Part shown: one piece after another, positions 54,750 through 64,000 of the stretch
Layout: every line of letters starts with the position of its first letter
Position numbering within the stretch: the first letter of the stretch is position 1
Assembly (NCBI RefSeq): GCF_033110965.1
Contig: NZ_CP137003.1
Location: 1,550,001 to 1,614,000, forward strand
Reading direction: 5' to 3'
DNA: 64,000 bases
Source of the DNA: Raineyella sp. LH-20
GTDB taxonomy: Bacteria > Actinomycetota > Actinomycetes > Propionibacteriales > Propionibacteriaceae
Notes under the pieces: generated by a model
Databases searched by the model: none
What the model saw: only the letters and a program-made list of their open reading frames with translations
What the model was told of the DNA's origin: nothing
Made by a program: the position numbers and the translations under genes

Positions 54750-54813
54750 CTCTGCACCTCGTCCGTGCAGATGTGTCTGTCATTCAGCAGAAACGCACGG
54801 GCGAGGTGCAGAG
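54750..54813 (+). other. 64-nt hairpin with 19-bp stem, candidate structured RNA
   Basis: CTCTGCACCTCGTCCGTGC (54750-54768) pairs with GCACGGGCGAGGTGCAGAG (54795-54813) around a 26-base loop. As in the other hairpin, the one mismatch is U-G on plus-strand RNA and A-C on the minus strand. It is 113 bases beyond the stop of the membrane-protein gene, far for a simple terminator. Confidence 0.6.
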
Positions 54814-54926
54814 CTGAGCGTTTGTGTGTGAGGGCGGCGGTGTACCGCGGTGAGGCTGCGCAGCGAGGTTCCGCGGCTGAGTCGATGTGAGGAACCGCGG
54901 AGATGTCGCCTCGGCGTGCCGTCGGG

Positions 54927-56270
54927 TCAGCCTCCGTACGGGTAGCTGGATCCGCCCGGCTGACCGGGGCCGGGCTGGTCCGGGCCGCCGCCCGGCTGAC
55001 CGGGGCCACCGGGCTGACCTGGGCCACCGGGCTGGTTCGGATCAGGCTGGGTGGGACCGGGGTAGCCGGGGTAGCCGGGTTGGGTCTGGTATCCGGGCTG
55101 TCCGGGGTTGCCGGGCTGACCAGGGTTGCTGGGGTGGGGCGGGTAGCCGGGCTGATCCGGGTAGCCAGGCCGGGTCTGGTATCCGGGCTGACCGGGGTAG
55201 CCAGGCTGGGGCGGGTAGCCGGGCTGGGTCGAATAGCCAGGCTGGCCGGGGTAGCCGGCGGCGTACCCCGGGTCCCAGGGCGTGGGGCCTTCCGGCACGG
55301 TCTCCAGCCCCTGTCGACGATTCTGGTCGATGTAGAGGATCGTCGTGAACAGCGCCTGGAACGGCGCGGCGAGCCAGGCGACCACTTGGGAGCCCACGGT
55401 GCTGATGAGGATCAGCGGGAGCAGTGCCGCCATCTGGGCGAGGATCTGCGCCGGATCCTCGGTCTCCTCCAAGCCGGTCAGTTGGGGCGTCAGGAACGCC
55501 TGCGAGATGCCGGAGACCGCGCTGCTGGCGATGGAGACGAGCAGGCTTGCGACGATGAGGTAGCCGAAGATCCGCCAGAACGCACCCCGGGAGACGTTCC
55601 AGGAGCGTCCCAGGGCGGCCAGCGGGCCGTCCCCCTCGATCGCCAGGGTCTGCACGATGAAGGCCCACCGGATCCCCAGGTAGATCGATCCGAGGATGAC
55701 GACGATGACCACCAGGGCCATCAGTGCGGGTGCAGGGCCTGAATCCGACGCGCTGCCCACCCACAGGGCGAGCAGTGTGATCACTCCGCCGACGGCCAGC
55801 GCAGCGACCAGCGCGAGCAGCACCAGCAGGACCGCCCGGCCGGCCAGACCGTGGGTGCGCCGCCACAGCTCGCCGATGGTGGACGGGCGGCCGTCCTCGA
55901 TGTCCCGCCCGGCGAGCGCCATCATGCCCTGGCACTTGATCTGCACCAGCGCCACGACCAGCCCTGCGAGGAGGACCAGCAGTATCCCGCCGAGGAGCAT
56001 GCCCACCGACCCTGGATCGAAGGTCGGCTCGCCGCTCAGGGCGATGCCCTGGAACATCCGGAGCAACGAGCTGATGATCATCAACGCGGCGAGTGCGCCG
56101 ACGGCCAACCCGGCCAGGGTCGGGATCAGGGCGATGACGATGAGCTGGCCGAAGCGCCGCCCGTAGAAGCTGAAGGTCGCCGACAGGACGTCACCCAAGG
56201 ACAGGGGACGGCGGGGGAGCGCCCCGGGCGCGGGGATGTCCCCGGGCGTGGGGAAGGCAGGCGAAGACAT
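54927..56270 (-). CDS. GPDPase-membrane-domain-like protein with Pro/Gly/Tyr repeat tail
   Basis: 447 residues. Residues 25-300 hold six hydrophobic helices resembling the glycerophosphoryl diester phosphodiesterase membrane-domain family (DUF7847-like): [20 protein letters not shown] at the N terminus, [20 protein letters not shown] and [17 protein letters not shown]. The C-terminal 130 residues are GYPxQPGYP-type repeats, then GGPGQPGG runs, likely disordered and cytoplasmic or surface-facing. Function unknown. The repeats may vary in copy number. ATG 56270 has TAGGAT seven bases upstream. Confidence 0.85.
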   Translation of the reverse strand: MSSPAFPTPGDIPAPGALPRRPLSLGDVLSATFSFYGRRFGQLIVIALIPTLAGLAVGALAALMIISSLLRMFQGIALSGEPTFDPGSVGMLLGGILLVLLAGLVVALVQIKCQGMMALAGRDIEDGRPSTIGELWRRTHGLAGRAVLLVLLALVAALAVGGVITLLALWVGSASDSGPAPALMALVVIVVILGSIYLGIRWAFIVQTLAIEGDGPLAALGRSWNVSRGAFWRIFGYLIVASLLVSIASSAVSGISQAFLTPQLTGLEETEDPAQILAQMAALLPLILISTVGSQVVAWLAAPFQALFTTILYIDQNRRQGLETVPEGPTPWDPGYAAGYPGQPGYSTQPGYPPQPGYPGQPGYQTRPGYPDQPGYPPHPSNPGQPGNPGQPGYQTQPGYPGYPGPTQPDPNQPGGPGQPGGPGQPGGGPDQPGPGQPGGSSYPYGG

Positions 56271-56420
56271 GTCGGGGATCCTAGTGAGTCAAGGGGCCAA
56301 CGGCGGCCTGTCGGGGGCATCGCAGGTCGGTCGCCCGACCGTCCTGATCCCGCGGGTCGGCCGTCGTACGATCCGCCGCCGGCGCCGCTGCAGGTCGTTC
56401 GGACGGAACCGTGCCGGCCG

Positions 56421-56490
56421 TGCTCGATGCGTACGTGCTCGATGCGTACGTGGACGGATGCGTACCTGGACGGATGCGTACCTGGACGGG
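56421..56490. repeat. 15/16-bp tandem repeats in a divergent spacer
   Basis: TGCTCGATGCGTACG occurs at 56421 and 56436; TGGACGGATGCGTACC at 56451 and 56467, with a partial copy after. All share GATGCGTAC. They lie in the 340-base spacer between the divergent membrane-protein gene and the small protein at 56611; nothing else is seen there. Confidence 0.8.
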
Positions 56491-56610
56491 CCGGCCTGGC
56501 GCGTCTGCCCCGCCTGCCCGCCTCACACCGGGCCGTGCCCGCAGAAGTGCTTCCCTTCGGCCGCCGGCTGGGCCACTCTGGGGGGAAGTGCCGGCACGGA
56601 AGGACGCACC

Positions 56611-57087
56611 ATGGCCACCTCGAAGGGTTCGAAGAAGCGGTCGAAGGACGCGGCGACACGGGCGGCGCGAGGCCATCACGAGAACGGCTCCTCGCCGGGG
56701 GACGCCCCGACCGTACGGTGGATCCTGGATCCCGAGGAGCACGACTATCCTGCCGCCGAGTCCTACCTGTGCCTGCTGACCGACCCCGAGGTGGCCCACG
56801 GCACGGTGATCGCCCTGCGGGAAGCCTCGCCGGAGCACTTCAAGGCCAAGGACATCCTGCGGTCGGCCCGGCTCGCACTGCTGCCGCTGACCAACCCCCA
56901 TGTCGCCTCCGACCTGCGCAAGATCGCTGACGGCACGCCGCTGTCGCCGGTCCTGATGGTGCGCGGTGACCTGCACGAGGGCCGTCCGGCGCTGATCGCC
57001 GACGGCTACCACCGGGTGTGCGCCAGCTACCTGACCGACGAGAACACCGACATCCCGGTCCGGATCGTCGACCCCACCCGACGATGA
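56611..57087 (+). CDS. Conserved small protein, ParB/sulfiredoxin-fold-like, coupled to an antiporter
   Basis: 158 residues, not firmly recognised. N-terminal 30 residues are basic (KGSKKRSKD), then VRWILDPEEHDYPAAESYLC, KAKDILRSARLALLP, and near the C terminus a MVRGDLHEGRPALIADGYHR motif then IPVRIV. The D.GYHR segment resembles the ParB-N/sulfiredoxin nucleotide-binding motif, but this is a weak similarity. GGAAGGA lies upstream of ATG 56611, and its stop overlaps the next start (ATGA), so it may help or regulate the antiporter. Confidence 0.75.
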   Translation: MATSKGSKKRSKDAATRAARGHHENGSSPGDAPTVRWILDPEEHDYPAAESYLCLLTDPEVAHGTVIALREASPEHFKAKDILRSARLALLPLTNPHVASDLRKIADGTPLSPVLMVRGDLHEGRPALIADGYHRVCASYLTDENTDIPVRIVDPTRR

Positions 57088-58280
57088 GTTTCGCCGTCCT
57101 GGCCCTGCTGTGCCTGGTGGCTCTCGCCGGACCGGTGCTGAGCCTCACCCGGGCCTCGCACCTGCCGGTGGTGGTCGGCGAACTGGCGGTCGGGTTGGCA
57201 CTGGGCGCCACCGGGCTGCGGGTGCTGCCGGCCTCCGACCACACCTTCTCCTTTCTGGCCGAGATCGGTTTCGGACTGGTGATGTTCGTCGCCGGCTCCC
57301 ACGTCCCGGTGCGCGATCCGGCGCTGCGGGCCGGACTGCTGGTCGGCGCGGCCCGGGCCGTGTGCGTGGGGGTGCTCGCCGCGCTGCTCGGGGGTGGCCT
57401 CGGGCTGGTCTTCGGGACCGGGCACGGCGCCCTCTACGCGGTGGTGCTGGCCTCGTCGTCGGCCGCCATGGTGATGCCGACCCTCAACGGGGTGCCGCTG
57501 GACGGACGGGCCGTCGTCCAGCTGCTGCCCCAGGTCGCCCTGGCCGACGCCGCCTCGATCGTGTTGCTGCCGCTGGTCATCGACCCCGCCCACGTGATGC
57601 GTGCCGCGATCGGCGCCGGTGCGGTGCTGCTGGCGGCCGCGGTGATCTTCCTCTTCCTGCGCTGGTTGGAACGTACGGGTCGACGCAAAGCCATCCACGA
57701 CCTCTCCCAGGACCACAGCCTGGCGATCGAACTGCGCCTGGCCCTCACCCTGTTGTTCGCGCTGGCGGCGCTGGCCGCGACCCTGCACATCTCGATCATG
57801 CTGGCGGGCTTCGCACTGGGCCTGGCGTACGCCGCGATCGGAGAACCCCGGCGGCTCTCCCACCAGATCTTCGCCGTCACCGAGGGGCTGTTCTCACCGA
57901 TCTTCTTCGTCTGGCTGGGGGCGTCGCTCGACCTGCGCCAGCTCGGCGCCCACCCGACGGCGATCGGGCTGGGACTGGCCCTCGGCGTCGGGGCCCTGAT
58001 CGTCCACGGCGCGATGGCGGTGACCCGCCAGCCGTTGCCGATGGCCGCGCTCACCGCCGCCCAGATGGGCGTCCCGGTGGCCGCGGCGACCCTGGGCACG
58101 AACCTCGGTGTGCTCGCCCCCGGCGAGGACGCCGCCCTGTTGCTCGGGGCGATGGTGACGGTGATCGCTGTCGGGGTGCTCTCCGGGCCGGTGACCCGGA
58201 TCGCCACCACCGCCGCCGAGCAAGCGTCCGACGGAAAGGGCGGCGCCGCGAAGAACGGTGCGGCGAAGGGCGGCGGCTGA
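57084..58280 (+). CDS. CPA2-family cation:proton antiporter, no RCK domain
   Basis: 398 residues with about twelve hydrophobic segments: MSFAVLALLCLVALAGPVLS, VVVGELAVGLALGATGL, FSFLAEIGFGLVMFVAGSHV, SSSAAMVMPTLNG and LADAASIVLLPLVID with a candidate cation-binding Asp. It ends in a short Lys/Gly/Ala tail and has no nucleotide-binding domain, unlike the antiporter at 30674. Translationally coupled to the small upstream gene. Exchanged cation unknown. Confidence 0.9.
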   Translation: MSFAVLALLCLVALAGPVLSLTRASHLPVVVGELAVGLALGATGLRVLPASDHTFSFLAEIGFGLVMFVAGSHVPVRDPALRAGLLVGAARAVCVGVLAALLGGGLGLVFGTGHGALYAVVLASSSAAMVMPTLNGVPLDGRAVVQLLPQVALADAASIVLLPLVIDPAHVMRAAIGAGAVLLAAAVIFLFLRWLERTGRRKAIHDLSQDHSLAIELRLALTLLFALAALAATLHISIMLAGFALGLAYAAIGEPRRLSHQIFAVTEGLFSPIFFVWLGASLDLRQLGAHPTAIGLGLALGVGALIVHGAMAVTRQPLPMAALTAAQMGVPVAAATLGTNLGVLAPGEDAALLLGAMVTVIAVGVLSGPVTRIATTAAEQASDGKGGAAKNGAAKGGG

Positions 58281-58287
58281 GCGGGGG

Positions 58288-59313
58288 TCAGGCCGCGGCG
58301 AACAGACGGCCGGCGTTGGCCAGGTAGATCCGGGCCAGCTCCGCGGTGCCCTCGGCGTACGTGTCGCCGAGCCGGACGGTTTCCGCGGCGTCGGGGTGGC
58401 TGCCCAGCCAGGCCTGCAGCATCAGCCGGCGCATCATCACGAAGCTCGGCAGCATCACCTCGTCCTTGCGGGACAACGGGCGCACCTCGCGATAGCCGGC
58501 GGTCCAGGCGTCCTGCCAGGTGCACAACCGCGGATCGGTCTCCATGAAGGACATCGCGGCGGCGAAGTCGTACATGAACCAGCCGAAGCCGCAGTCATCG
58601 AAATCGACGACCGTGTACGTCTCGCCGTCACCGACCAGGTTGGCCACCCGAAGATCGGCGTGGATCAGCCCGAACCGGCGCGGGTCGCGGCCGTACACCG
58701 CCAGCCGATTCTCCAGCAGCCGGACCGCCGGAGCGATGTCGGCGACCAGCTCGGGGCGCATCCCCGGCCCGTCCTCCCACCGGCCCCATCGGGCCGCGGC
58801 GCCGAGAGTGTGCTCCCAGTCCCAGGAGAACCGGGAGATGGGGCGGTGGATGTGCCGCACGCTCTCGTGCAGCGTCGCGGCGATCCGGCCGAGCCGTCGG
58901 ACATCGGCGGTCCGCAGCAGGGTCTCGTCGGTGGTGGTGCCGGCGATCGTCGCGAACGCCACGGCGTGGCGGACCGTGCCGCCGACCGGGAACGCCAGCA
59001 CCCGCTCGCCGGTGGGGGTGGGGAGGGGATGTGCCGCCGCGAGGATGCCCCGGTCGTGCAGGACGTCGAGCCAGACCAATTCCGATTCGATCGCCTCACG
59101 GTCCCGGTTGTCGGCGCGGTGCACGCGGATCACCGCCGACCGCTCGCCGTACGAGCAGCGTTCGGTGACCAGGAAGGTGGCGTTCTCCGACACCTGGAGC
59201 AGGTCGATCGTCGCGGCGCTGCCGAAGCCGTGTGCGGCGGCCGCCCGGGCGGCGACCTGCCGGGACAGCCGGCGCTCTGCGATCAGGTCGGGAAGGGGTG
59301 CGGTGTCGACCAT
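58288..59313 (-). CDS. APH/choline-kinase-fold phosphotransferase
   Basis: 341 residues with the aminoglycoside-phosphotransferase fold: LLQVSENATFLVTE (nucleotide loop), AVIRVHR, the catalytic HADLRVANLV (HxDxxxxN) and DFDDCGFGWFMYDFA. Family members include homoserine kinase-like and spectinomycin kinases; the actual substrate is unknown, so no resistance is claimed. ATG 59313 follows GGAGGAGG. Convergent with the antiporter, seven bases apart. Confidence 0.9.
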   Translation of the reverse strand: MVDTAPLPDLIAERRLSRQVAARAAAAHGFGSAATIDLLQVSENATFLVTERCSYGERSAVIRVHRADNRDREAIESELVWLDVLHDRGILAAAHPLPTPTGERVLAFPVGGTVRHAVAFATIAGTTTDETLLRTADVRRLGRIAATLHESVRHIHRPISRFSWDWEHTLGAAARWGRWEDGPGMRPELVADIAPAVRLLENRLAVYGRDPRRFGLIHADLRVANLVGDGETYTVVDFDDCGFGWFMYDFAAAMSFMETDPRLCTWQDAWTAGYREVRPLSRKDEVMLPSFVMMRRLMLQAWLGSHPDAAETVRLGDTYAEGTAELARIYLANAGRLFAAA

Positions 59314-59466
59314 CGTAGGTCCTCCTCCTGTCGTCAGCCCGGGTCGGGATGTGACGATCTTGGCCGATCGAGCAGGCGTCGCCCCAGCCAGGACGGGGGT
59401 GTTCACAGGACCGGAACACGACTGTTCGCTGCCGCCCCCGGGAGGCCCCCGGTCAGCCGGCCGGCG

Positions 59467-59970
59467 TCACCGCGCTGAAACGTCGCGGACCGTACGGCCG
59501 GTGTCGGTGTCGGTGTCGGTGTCGGTCTCGGTCTCGGCGGTCGTCTCCGTGCTTTCCGTCCGGGTCGTCCGAGGCGCCGCTCCGTCGATCGGGACGTCGG
59601 CGGCCGGAACGTCGGCCGAGCCTGCCTCGGGCGTGACCTTCGGCCGTCGGGGGACTCCCGGCACGAGCTTCAGGCCGGTCGCCGCCGCCACGATGCCGCC
59701 GAGGAACAACAGTCGCCACCCGGAGACCGGTTCAGCGCCGGTGGCCATCGCCCACCCGACGGTCAGCGCCGTGCCGACCCCCACCCAGACGGCGTACGCC
59801 GTGCCGATCGGGATCTGGCGGGTGGCGCGGCTCAGGCCGACCATGCTGGCGATCAGCGCCAGACCGAAGACGATGCCGGGCACCGGTCGGGAGAGCCCGT
59901 CCGACCGGCCGAGGGCGGTCGCCCAGACGGCCTCGAGCACGGCGCTGACCAGCAGGGTGACCCAGGCCAT
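59467..59970 (-). CDS. SMR-family exporter (SugE/Gdx-like) with acidic repeat tail
   Basis: 167 residues: about 104 form the four-helix SMR domain, with Glu13 in SAVLEAVWATALG as the proton/substrate site and GTAYAVWVGVGTALTVGW. A further 60-residue tail ends in TETDTDTD runs encoded by a GTCGGT-type hexanucleotide repeat. It begins two bases after the stop of the first SMR gene, so the two may form an antiparallel heterodimer. The upstream guanidine-III riboswitch suggests it exports guanidinium. Confidence 0.9.
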   Translation of the reverse strand: MAWVTLLVSAVLEAVWATALGRSDGLSRPVPGIVFGLALIASMVGLSRATRQIPIGTAYAVWVGVGTALTVGWAMATGAEPVSGWRLLFLGGIVAAATGLKLVPGVPRRPKVTPEAGSADVPAADVPIDGAAPRTTRTESTETTAETETDTDTDTDTGRTVRDVSAR

Positions 59971-59972
59971 CG

Positions 59973-60287
59973 TCAGCTCACCACCTTCAGGCCGGCGACC
60001 GACCCGATCAGCAGCACCAGCAGGAGCGTACGAGCGACGGTGAGCCGTTCAGCCCCGGTGACGACGCCGCGCAGCACGGTGAGGGTCGCACCGATCCCCA
60101 CCCAGACGGCGTAGCAGGTGCCCGCTGGGAGATCGGCCATCGCGACGGCGAGGCCGGCCATGCTGACGGCGAGGGAGACCACGAAGACGACGGTGGGCGC
60201 CGGTCGGCGGAAGCCACCGGAGGCATCCAGCGCGCTGGCCCACACCGCCTCCATCACTCCGGCCGCGACGAGAATCAACCACGCCAT
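59973..60287 (-). CDS. SMR-family guanidinium exporter (SugE/Gdx-like)
   Basis: 104 residues, typical SMR length with four helices. Glu13 in AGVMEAVWASALD, GGFRRPAPTVVF and GTCYAVWVGIGATLTV match the SugE/Gdx branch rather than EmrE. First gene of a two-gene operon: the second SMR follows after two bases. Gdx proteins expel guanidinium ion using the proton gradient. Just upstream is a guanidine-III riboswitch, strongly supporting this substrate. ATG 60287 has an AGG-containing site directly after the aptamer. Confidence 0.93.
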   Translation of the reverse strand: MAWLILVAAGVMEAVWASALDASGGFRRPAPTVVFVVSLAVSMAGLAVAMADLPAGTCYAVWVGIGATLTVLRGVVTGAERLTVARTLLLVLLIGSVAGLKVVS

Positions 60288-60300
60288 GACAGACCTGTCC

Positions 60301-60340
60301 GAGTCAGTCTTGTCCGTGCGGGTACTGCTCCCTCGTCCGC
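60301..60340 (-). promoter_or_regulatory. Guanidine-III (ykkC-III) riboswitch
   Basis: On the minus strand the 40 nt carry the conserved blocks GGACGAGG, GTACCCG and GGACAAGAC in the order and spacing of the guanidine-III aptamer. GCGG pairs with CCGC, and GAG/CAG with CTG/CTC can form the pseudoknot stem with one bulge. The aptamer ends 13 bases before the SMR ATG, whose AGG ribosome-binding site follows immediately, so guanidine would act on translation start. Match made by eye to the known consensus. Confidence 0.8.
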
Positions 60341-60427
60341 GAGCCCGGGTGAGGCTCCGTCGACGATCCTAGCAAGCTCCGCCGGGGTGACCGGGTGATC
60401 GAGGTTGCCGGGCTGACCGGCCCGCCC

Positions 60428-60478
60428 GAGGGCTCGGCCGCTGAGGGCTCGGCCGCTGAGGGTCCGGCCGCCGAGGGC
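60428..60478. repeat. 15-bp tandem repeat between the SMR and dnaK operons
   Basis: GAGGGCTCGGCCGCT at 60428 and 60443, GAGGGTCCGGCCGCC at 60458, with a partial fourth copy. The SMR-dnaK divergent spacer is otherwise the riboswitch, this array and the HAIR promoter. Confidence 0.8.
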
Positions 60479-60556
60479 CCCGGGCGATCGGGCGCCCGGA
60501 CGGACCGGAACTTCAGGGAAGTCCCCCATGGTGGGAATACACCCCCGCGGGGCATG

Positions 60557-60604
60557 GTTGAGTGGATGCGGCTCAAGGTCGACCTTGAGCCGGTTAGACT
60601 CAAC
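60557..60604 (+). promoter_or_regulatory. Two HAIR (HspR) operators at the dnaK promoter
   Basis: GTTGAGT-N7-GCTCAAG (60557-60577) and CTTGAGC-N7-ACTCAAC (60584-60604) match the HAIR consensus CTTGAGT-N7-ACTCAAG. A -10-like TAGACT (60595-60600) lies inside the second site, so HspR with DnaK as co-repressor would block the operon without stress. hspR itself is expected after dnaJ, beyond the window. Confidence 0.88.
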
Positions 60605-60689
60605 TCAACAGCAGTTCCTGGTCCGCGTGGACCGGTGCCGTCGGCACCGGGCACCGGCACCACTCGGACAACACACGGAGGTACATCAC

Positions 60690-62545
<1,856 letters not shown>

Positions 62546-62549
<4 letters not shown>

Positions 62550-63235
62550 CCGATCCCGAGAGCGTGAACGGCGAGCCGGAGGAGCAGGAGGGCCTGCACA
62601 TCTCCGACAAGCGTCGTTTCGATCCCGAGACGTACGAACGTCGCGTCCCGACCCCGGCGGCCGAGCAGGCCGCCGGGGAGCCGGGCCGACCGGTCGACGA
62701 GCCCGTGACGGCCGACGAGGCCGACAGCGAATCCGAGGAGGGTGAGGTGCCCGGCGAGTTCGTGGTGCCCGACGACGCGAGCGAACTCGTGGAGGACGTC
62801 CGGGTGGTGGAGCTGGAGTCGCAGGTGCGCGAACGCACCGAGGACCTGCAGCGCCTGCAGGCCGAGTACGTCAACTACAAGCGCCGGGTCGACCGGGACC
62901 GGGACGTGTCCCGACAGAACGGGATCGAGTCGGTGCTGGGTGACCTGCTGGCCGTCCTCGACGACCTGCGTGCGGCCCGCGCCCACGAGGACCTCACCGG
63001 TGGCTTCAAGGCTGTCGCCGAGGAGATCGAGAAGGTCGCTGCCAAGCATGGTCTCGAGGCGTACGGCGTTGCCGGCGAGGCCTTCGACCCGCAGGTCCAC
63101 GAGGCGCTGATGCACCAGCCGGCGCCGGAGGGCACCGAGGTCGACGGGCCGACCGTTGTCGCGGTGCTGCAGCCCGGCTACCGGATCGGCGAGCGCGTGC
63201 TGCGGCCGGCCCGGGTGGCCGTCACCGGGGCCTGA
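62546..63235 (+). CDS. grpE: Nucleotide exchange factor GrpE
   Basis: 229 residues. Acidic low-complexity N terminus (1-75), coiled coil (about 90-135: [20 protein letters not shown]), then the C-terminal head with the signature [34 protein letters not shown]. It releases ADP from DnaK. GTG start overlaps the dnaK stop by four bases. Followed by a 185-base structured spacer before dnaJ. Confidence 0.97.
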
Positions 63236-63254
63236 GCCGTCACCACGGGTGGCA

Positions 63255-63385
63255 GAGGGATCGGCGGTCCGGTCCCGGAGTGTTCGTCCGGACCGCCGAT
63301 CCCTCGCCCGACCGCCCGCCGATTCCTGAACGACGCAGCGCCGCAGGGCGGAACCGCCCGCTGCAGCGTGGCACGACGAACACTC
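63255..63385 (+). promoter_or_regulatory. grpE-dnaJ spacer: 18-bp hairpin with loop-downstream pseudoknot potential
   Basis: GAGGGATCGGCGGTCCGG (63255-63272) pairs perfectly with 63288-63305. The loop sequence GAGTGTTCGTC (63278-63288) is exactly complementary to GACGAACACTC (63375-63385), which could form a pseudoknot or an alternative fold. A second hairpin around GGGCGG-AA-CCGCCC lies between. A simple terminator or attenuator is the conservative reading; differential expression or temperature sensing is speculation. Confidence 0.6.
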
Positions 63386-63420
63386 CACACCACCCACACC
63401 ACGGATGAGAGGCCGCGCCG

Positions 63421-64000
63421 GTGAGCACGAAGGACTGGCTCGAGAAGGACTACTACAAGGTCCTGGGCGTCTCGAAGGACGCCACCCAGGACGACATCAA
63501 GAAGGCCTTCCGCAAGCTGGCGCGCGAGAACCACCCCGACGCCAACCCCGGCAACGCCGACAAGGCCGAGCGGTTCAAGGCCGTCTCGGAAGCGAACGAC
63601 GTGCTCTCCGACCCCAAGAAGCGCAAGGAGTACGACCAGCAGCGCAGCCTGTTCGGCGGTGGCTTCCGGTTCAACCGCGGCCAGGGCCAGGCGACGCCGA
63701 ACGTCGACGACCTGTTCCGCGGCGCCTCCTCCGGCGCGGGGGAGTTCTCCGACCTGCTCGGCGGCCTGTTCGGCGGGTCCGGCGGGGTCCGGCGGGCCAC
63801 CAGCCGCAGTCCCCGCCGCGGCGCCGACGTCGAGGGCGACGTGACGATCGACTTCGACCAGTCGGTCGAGGGCACCACCGTCTCCATGCAGATGGTCTCC
63901 GACGCCCCCTGCCAGGCCTGCTCCGGCACCGGCGCCAAGTCCGGCACGGTGCCGCGGGTCTGCCCGACCTGCCAGGGCTCCGGGATGCGTACGGCCACCT
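63421..64000 (+). CDS. dnaJ: Co-chaperone DnaJ, 3' end beyond the window
   Basis: 193 residues are visible. J domain at residues 1-75 (KDYYKVLGVSKDATQDDIKK; the HPD motif is in ENHPDANPGN), then a Gly/Phe-rich linker, and the zinc-finger region starts with CQACSGTGAKSGT and CPTCQGSGM. GTG start with AGAGG upstream. It delivers clients to DnaK and stimulates its ATPase. The remaining CxxCxGxG repeats, substrate domain and probably hspR are past the end. Confidence 0.96.
   Translation, partial: MSTKDWLEKDYYKVLGVSKDATQDDIKKAFRKLARENHPDANPGNADKAERFKAVSEANDVLSDPKKRKEYDQQRSLFGGGFRFNRGQGQATPNVDDLFRGASSGAGEFSDLLGGLFGGSGGVRRATSRSPRRGADVEGDVTIDFDQSVEGTTVSMQMVSDAPCQACSGTGAKSGTVPRVCPTCQGSGMRTAT

Larger units (their letters stand above)
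54027..54926. other. 900-bp geneless, repeat-rich, highly structured interval
   Basis: No reading frame in this stretch has convincing protein character. It contains a 28-bp duplication, a 16-bp triplication, a 43/44-bp direct repeat and two long hairpins listed below. It is flanked by minus-strand genes: the SDR's promoter at its left end and the proline-rich membrane protein's 3' end at its right. Confidence 0.75.

Noticed and set aside
53032-54926. Small genes in the two spacers around the SDR
   Set aside because: Frames are 60-150 codons of Arg/Pro-rich translation without start signals, domains or codon bias.

Overview
The window is high-GC DNA with dense, overlapping gene order and no rRNA, tRNA, insertion sequence or prophage gene that I could recognise. 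It looks like chromosomal core and accessory DNA of an actinobacterium. Supporting signs are a mycothiol-dependent-isomerase-type protein, paired HspR (HAIR) operators in front of dnaK, a lysE/lysG pair, many starts with a -10 hexamer 6-7 bases upstream (leaderless signature), and perfect hairpin terminators without U-tracts. A NifJ-type pyruvate:ferredoxin oxidoreductase and the CGTACG-rich sequence texture suggest Propionibacteriaceae; this family assignment is inference.

Layout. 1-4072: end of a metal-complex-binding receptor, a zinc alcohol dehydrogenase, a TetR regulator with a palindromic operator over its own -10, a mycothiol-isomerase-like protein and a hemerythrin. 4292-14648 (all minus): a pyruvate block with CstA-type transporter plus its YbdD partner, a ROK regulator, and a coupled operon of GltD-like Fe-S flavoprotein, NifJ and a dihydroorotate-dehydrogenase-like protein. 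14833-21237: two MFS exporters, HU, a NifX-like protein, RidA, HIT, a RibD-C reductase and an ECF sigma factor with a SnoaL tail. 21318-30397: Lhr helicase, WYL regulator, TenA-like protein with heme A synthase, an O6-alkylguanine methyltransferase and an EamA transporter. 30674-46291: a Kef-type antiporter, quinone-reductase-like enzyme, LOG protein, LysE/LysG, a second RibD-C protein, alanine dehydrogenase, a DAACS symporter, sirtuin, DUF1684, threonine aldolase, two GNATs, and a MarR-MFS-glycosylase operon.

46326-64000: a SRPBCC-epimerase fusion, a second alkyltransferase homologue whose catalytic cysteine is valine, a beta-glucoside-type PTS permease, patatin, TfoX-like and VOC proteins, an SDR, a 900-bp geneless and highly structured interval, a proline-rich membrane protein, a small protein coupled to a second antiporter, a kinase-fold phosphotransferase, two SMR exporters behind a guanidine-III riboswitch, and the dnaK-grpE-dnaJ heat-shock operon, cut by the window end.

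The least explained material is non-coding: the hairpins at 54368-54435 and 54750-54813, the structured grpE-dnaJ spacer, an 11-copy 14-bp array at 52071-52224, and about ten further short tandem arrays, each with its own unit. The Cys-to-Val alkyltransferase paralogue is the most unusual protein.
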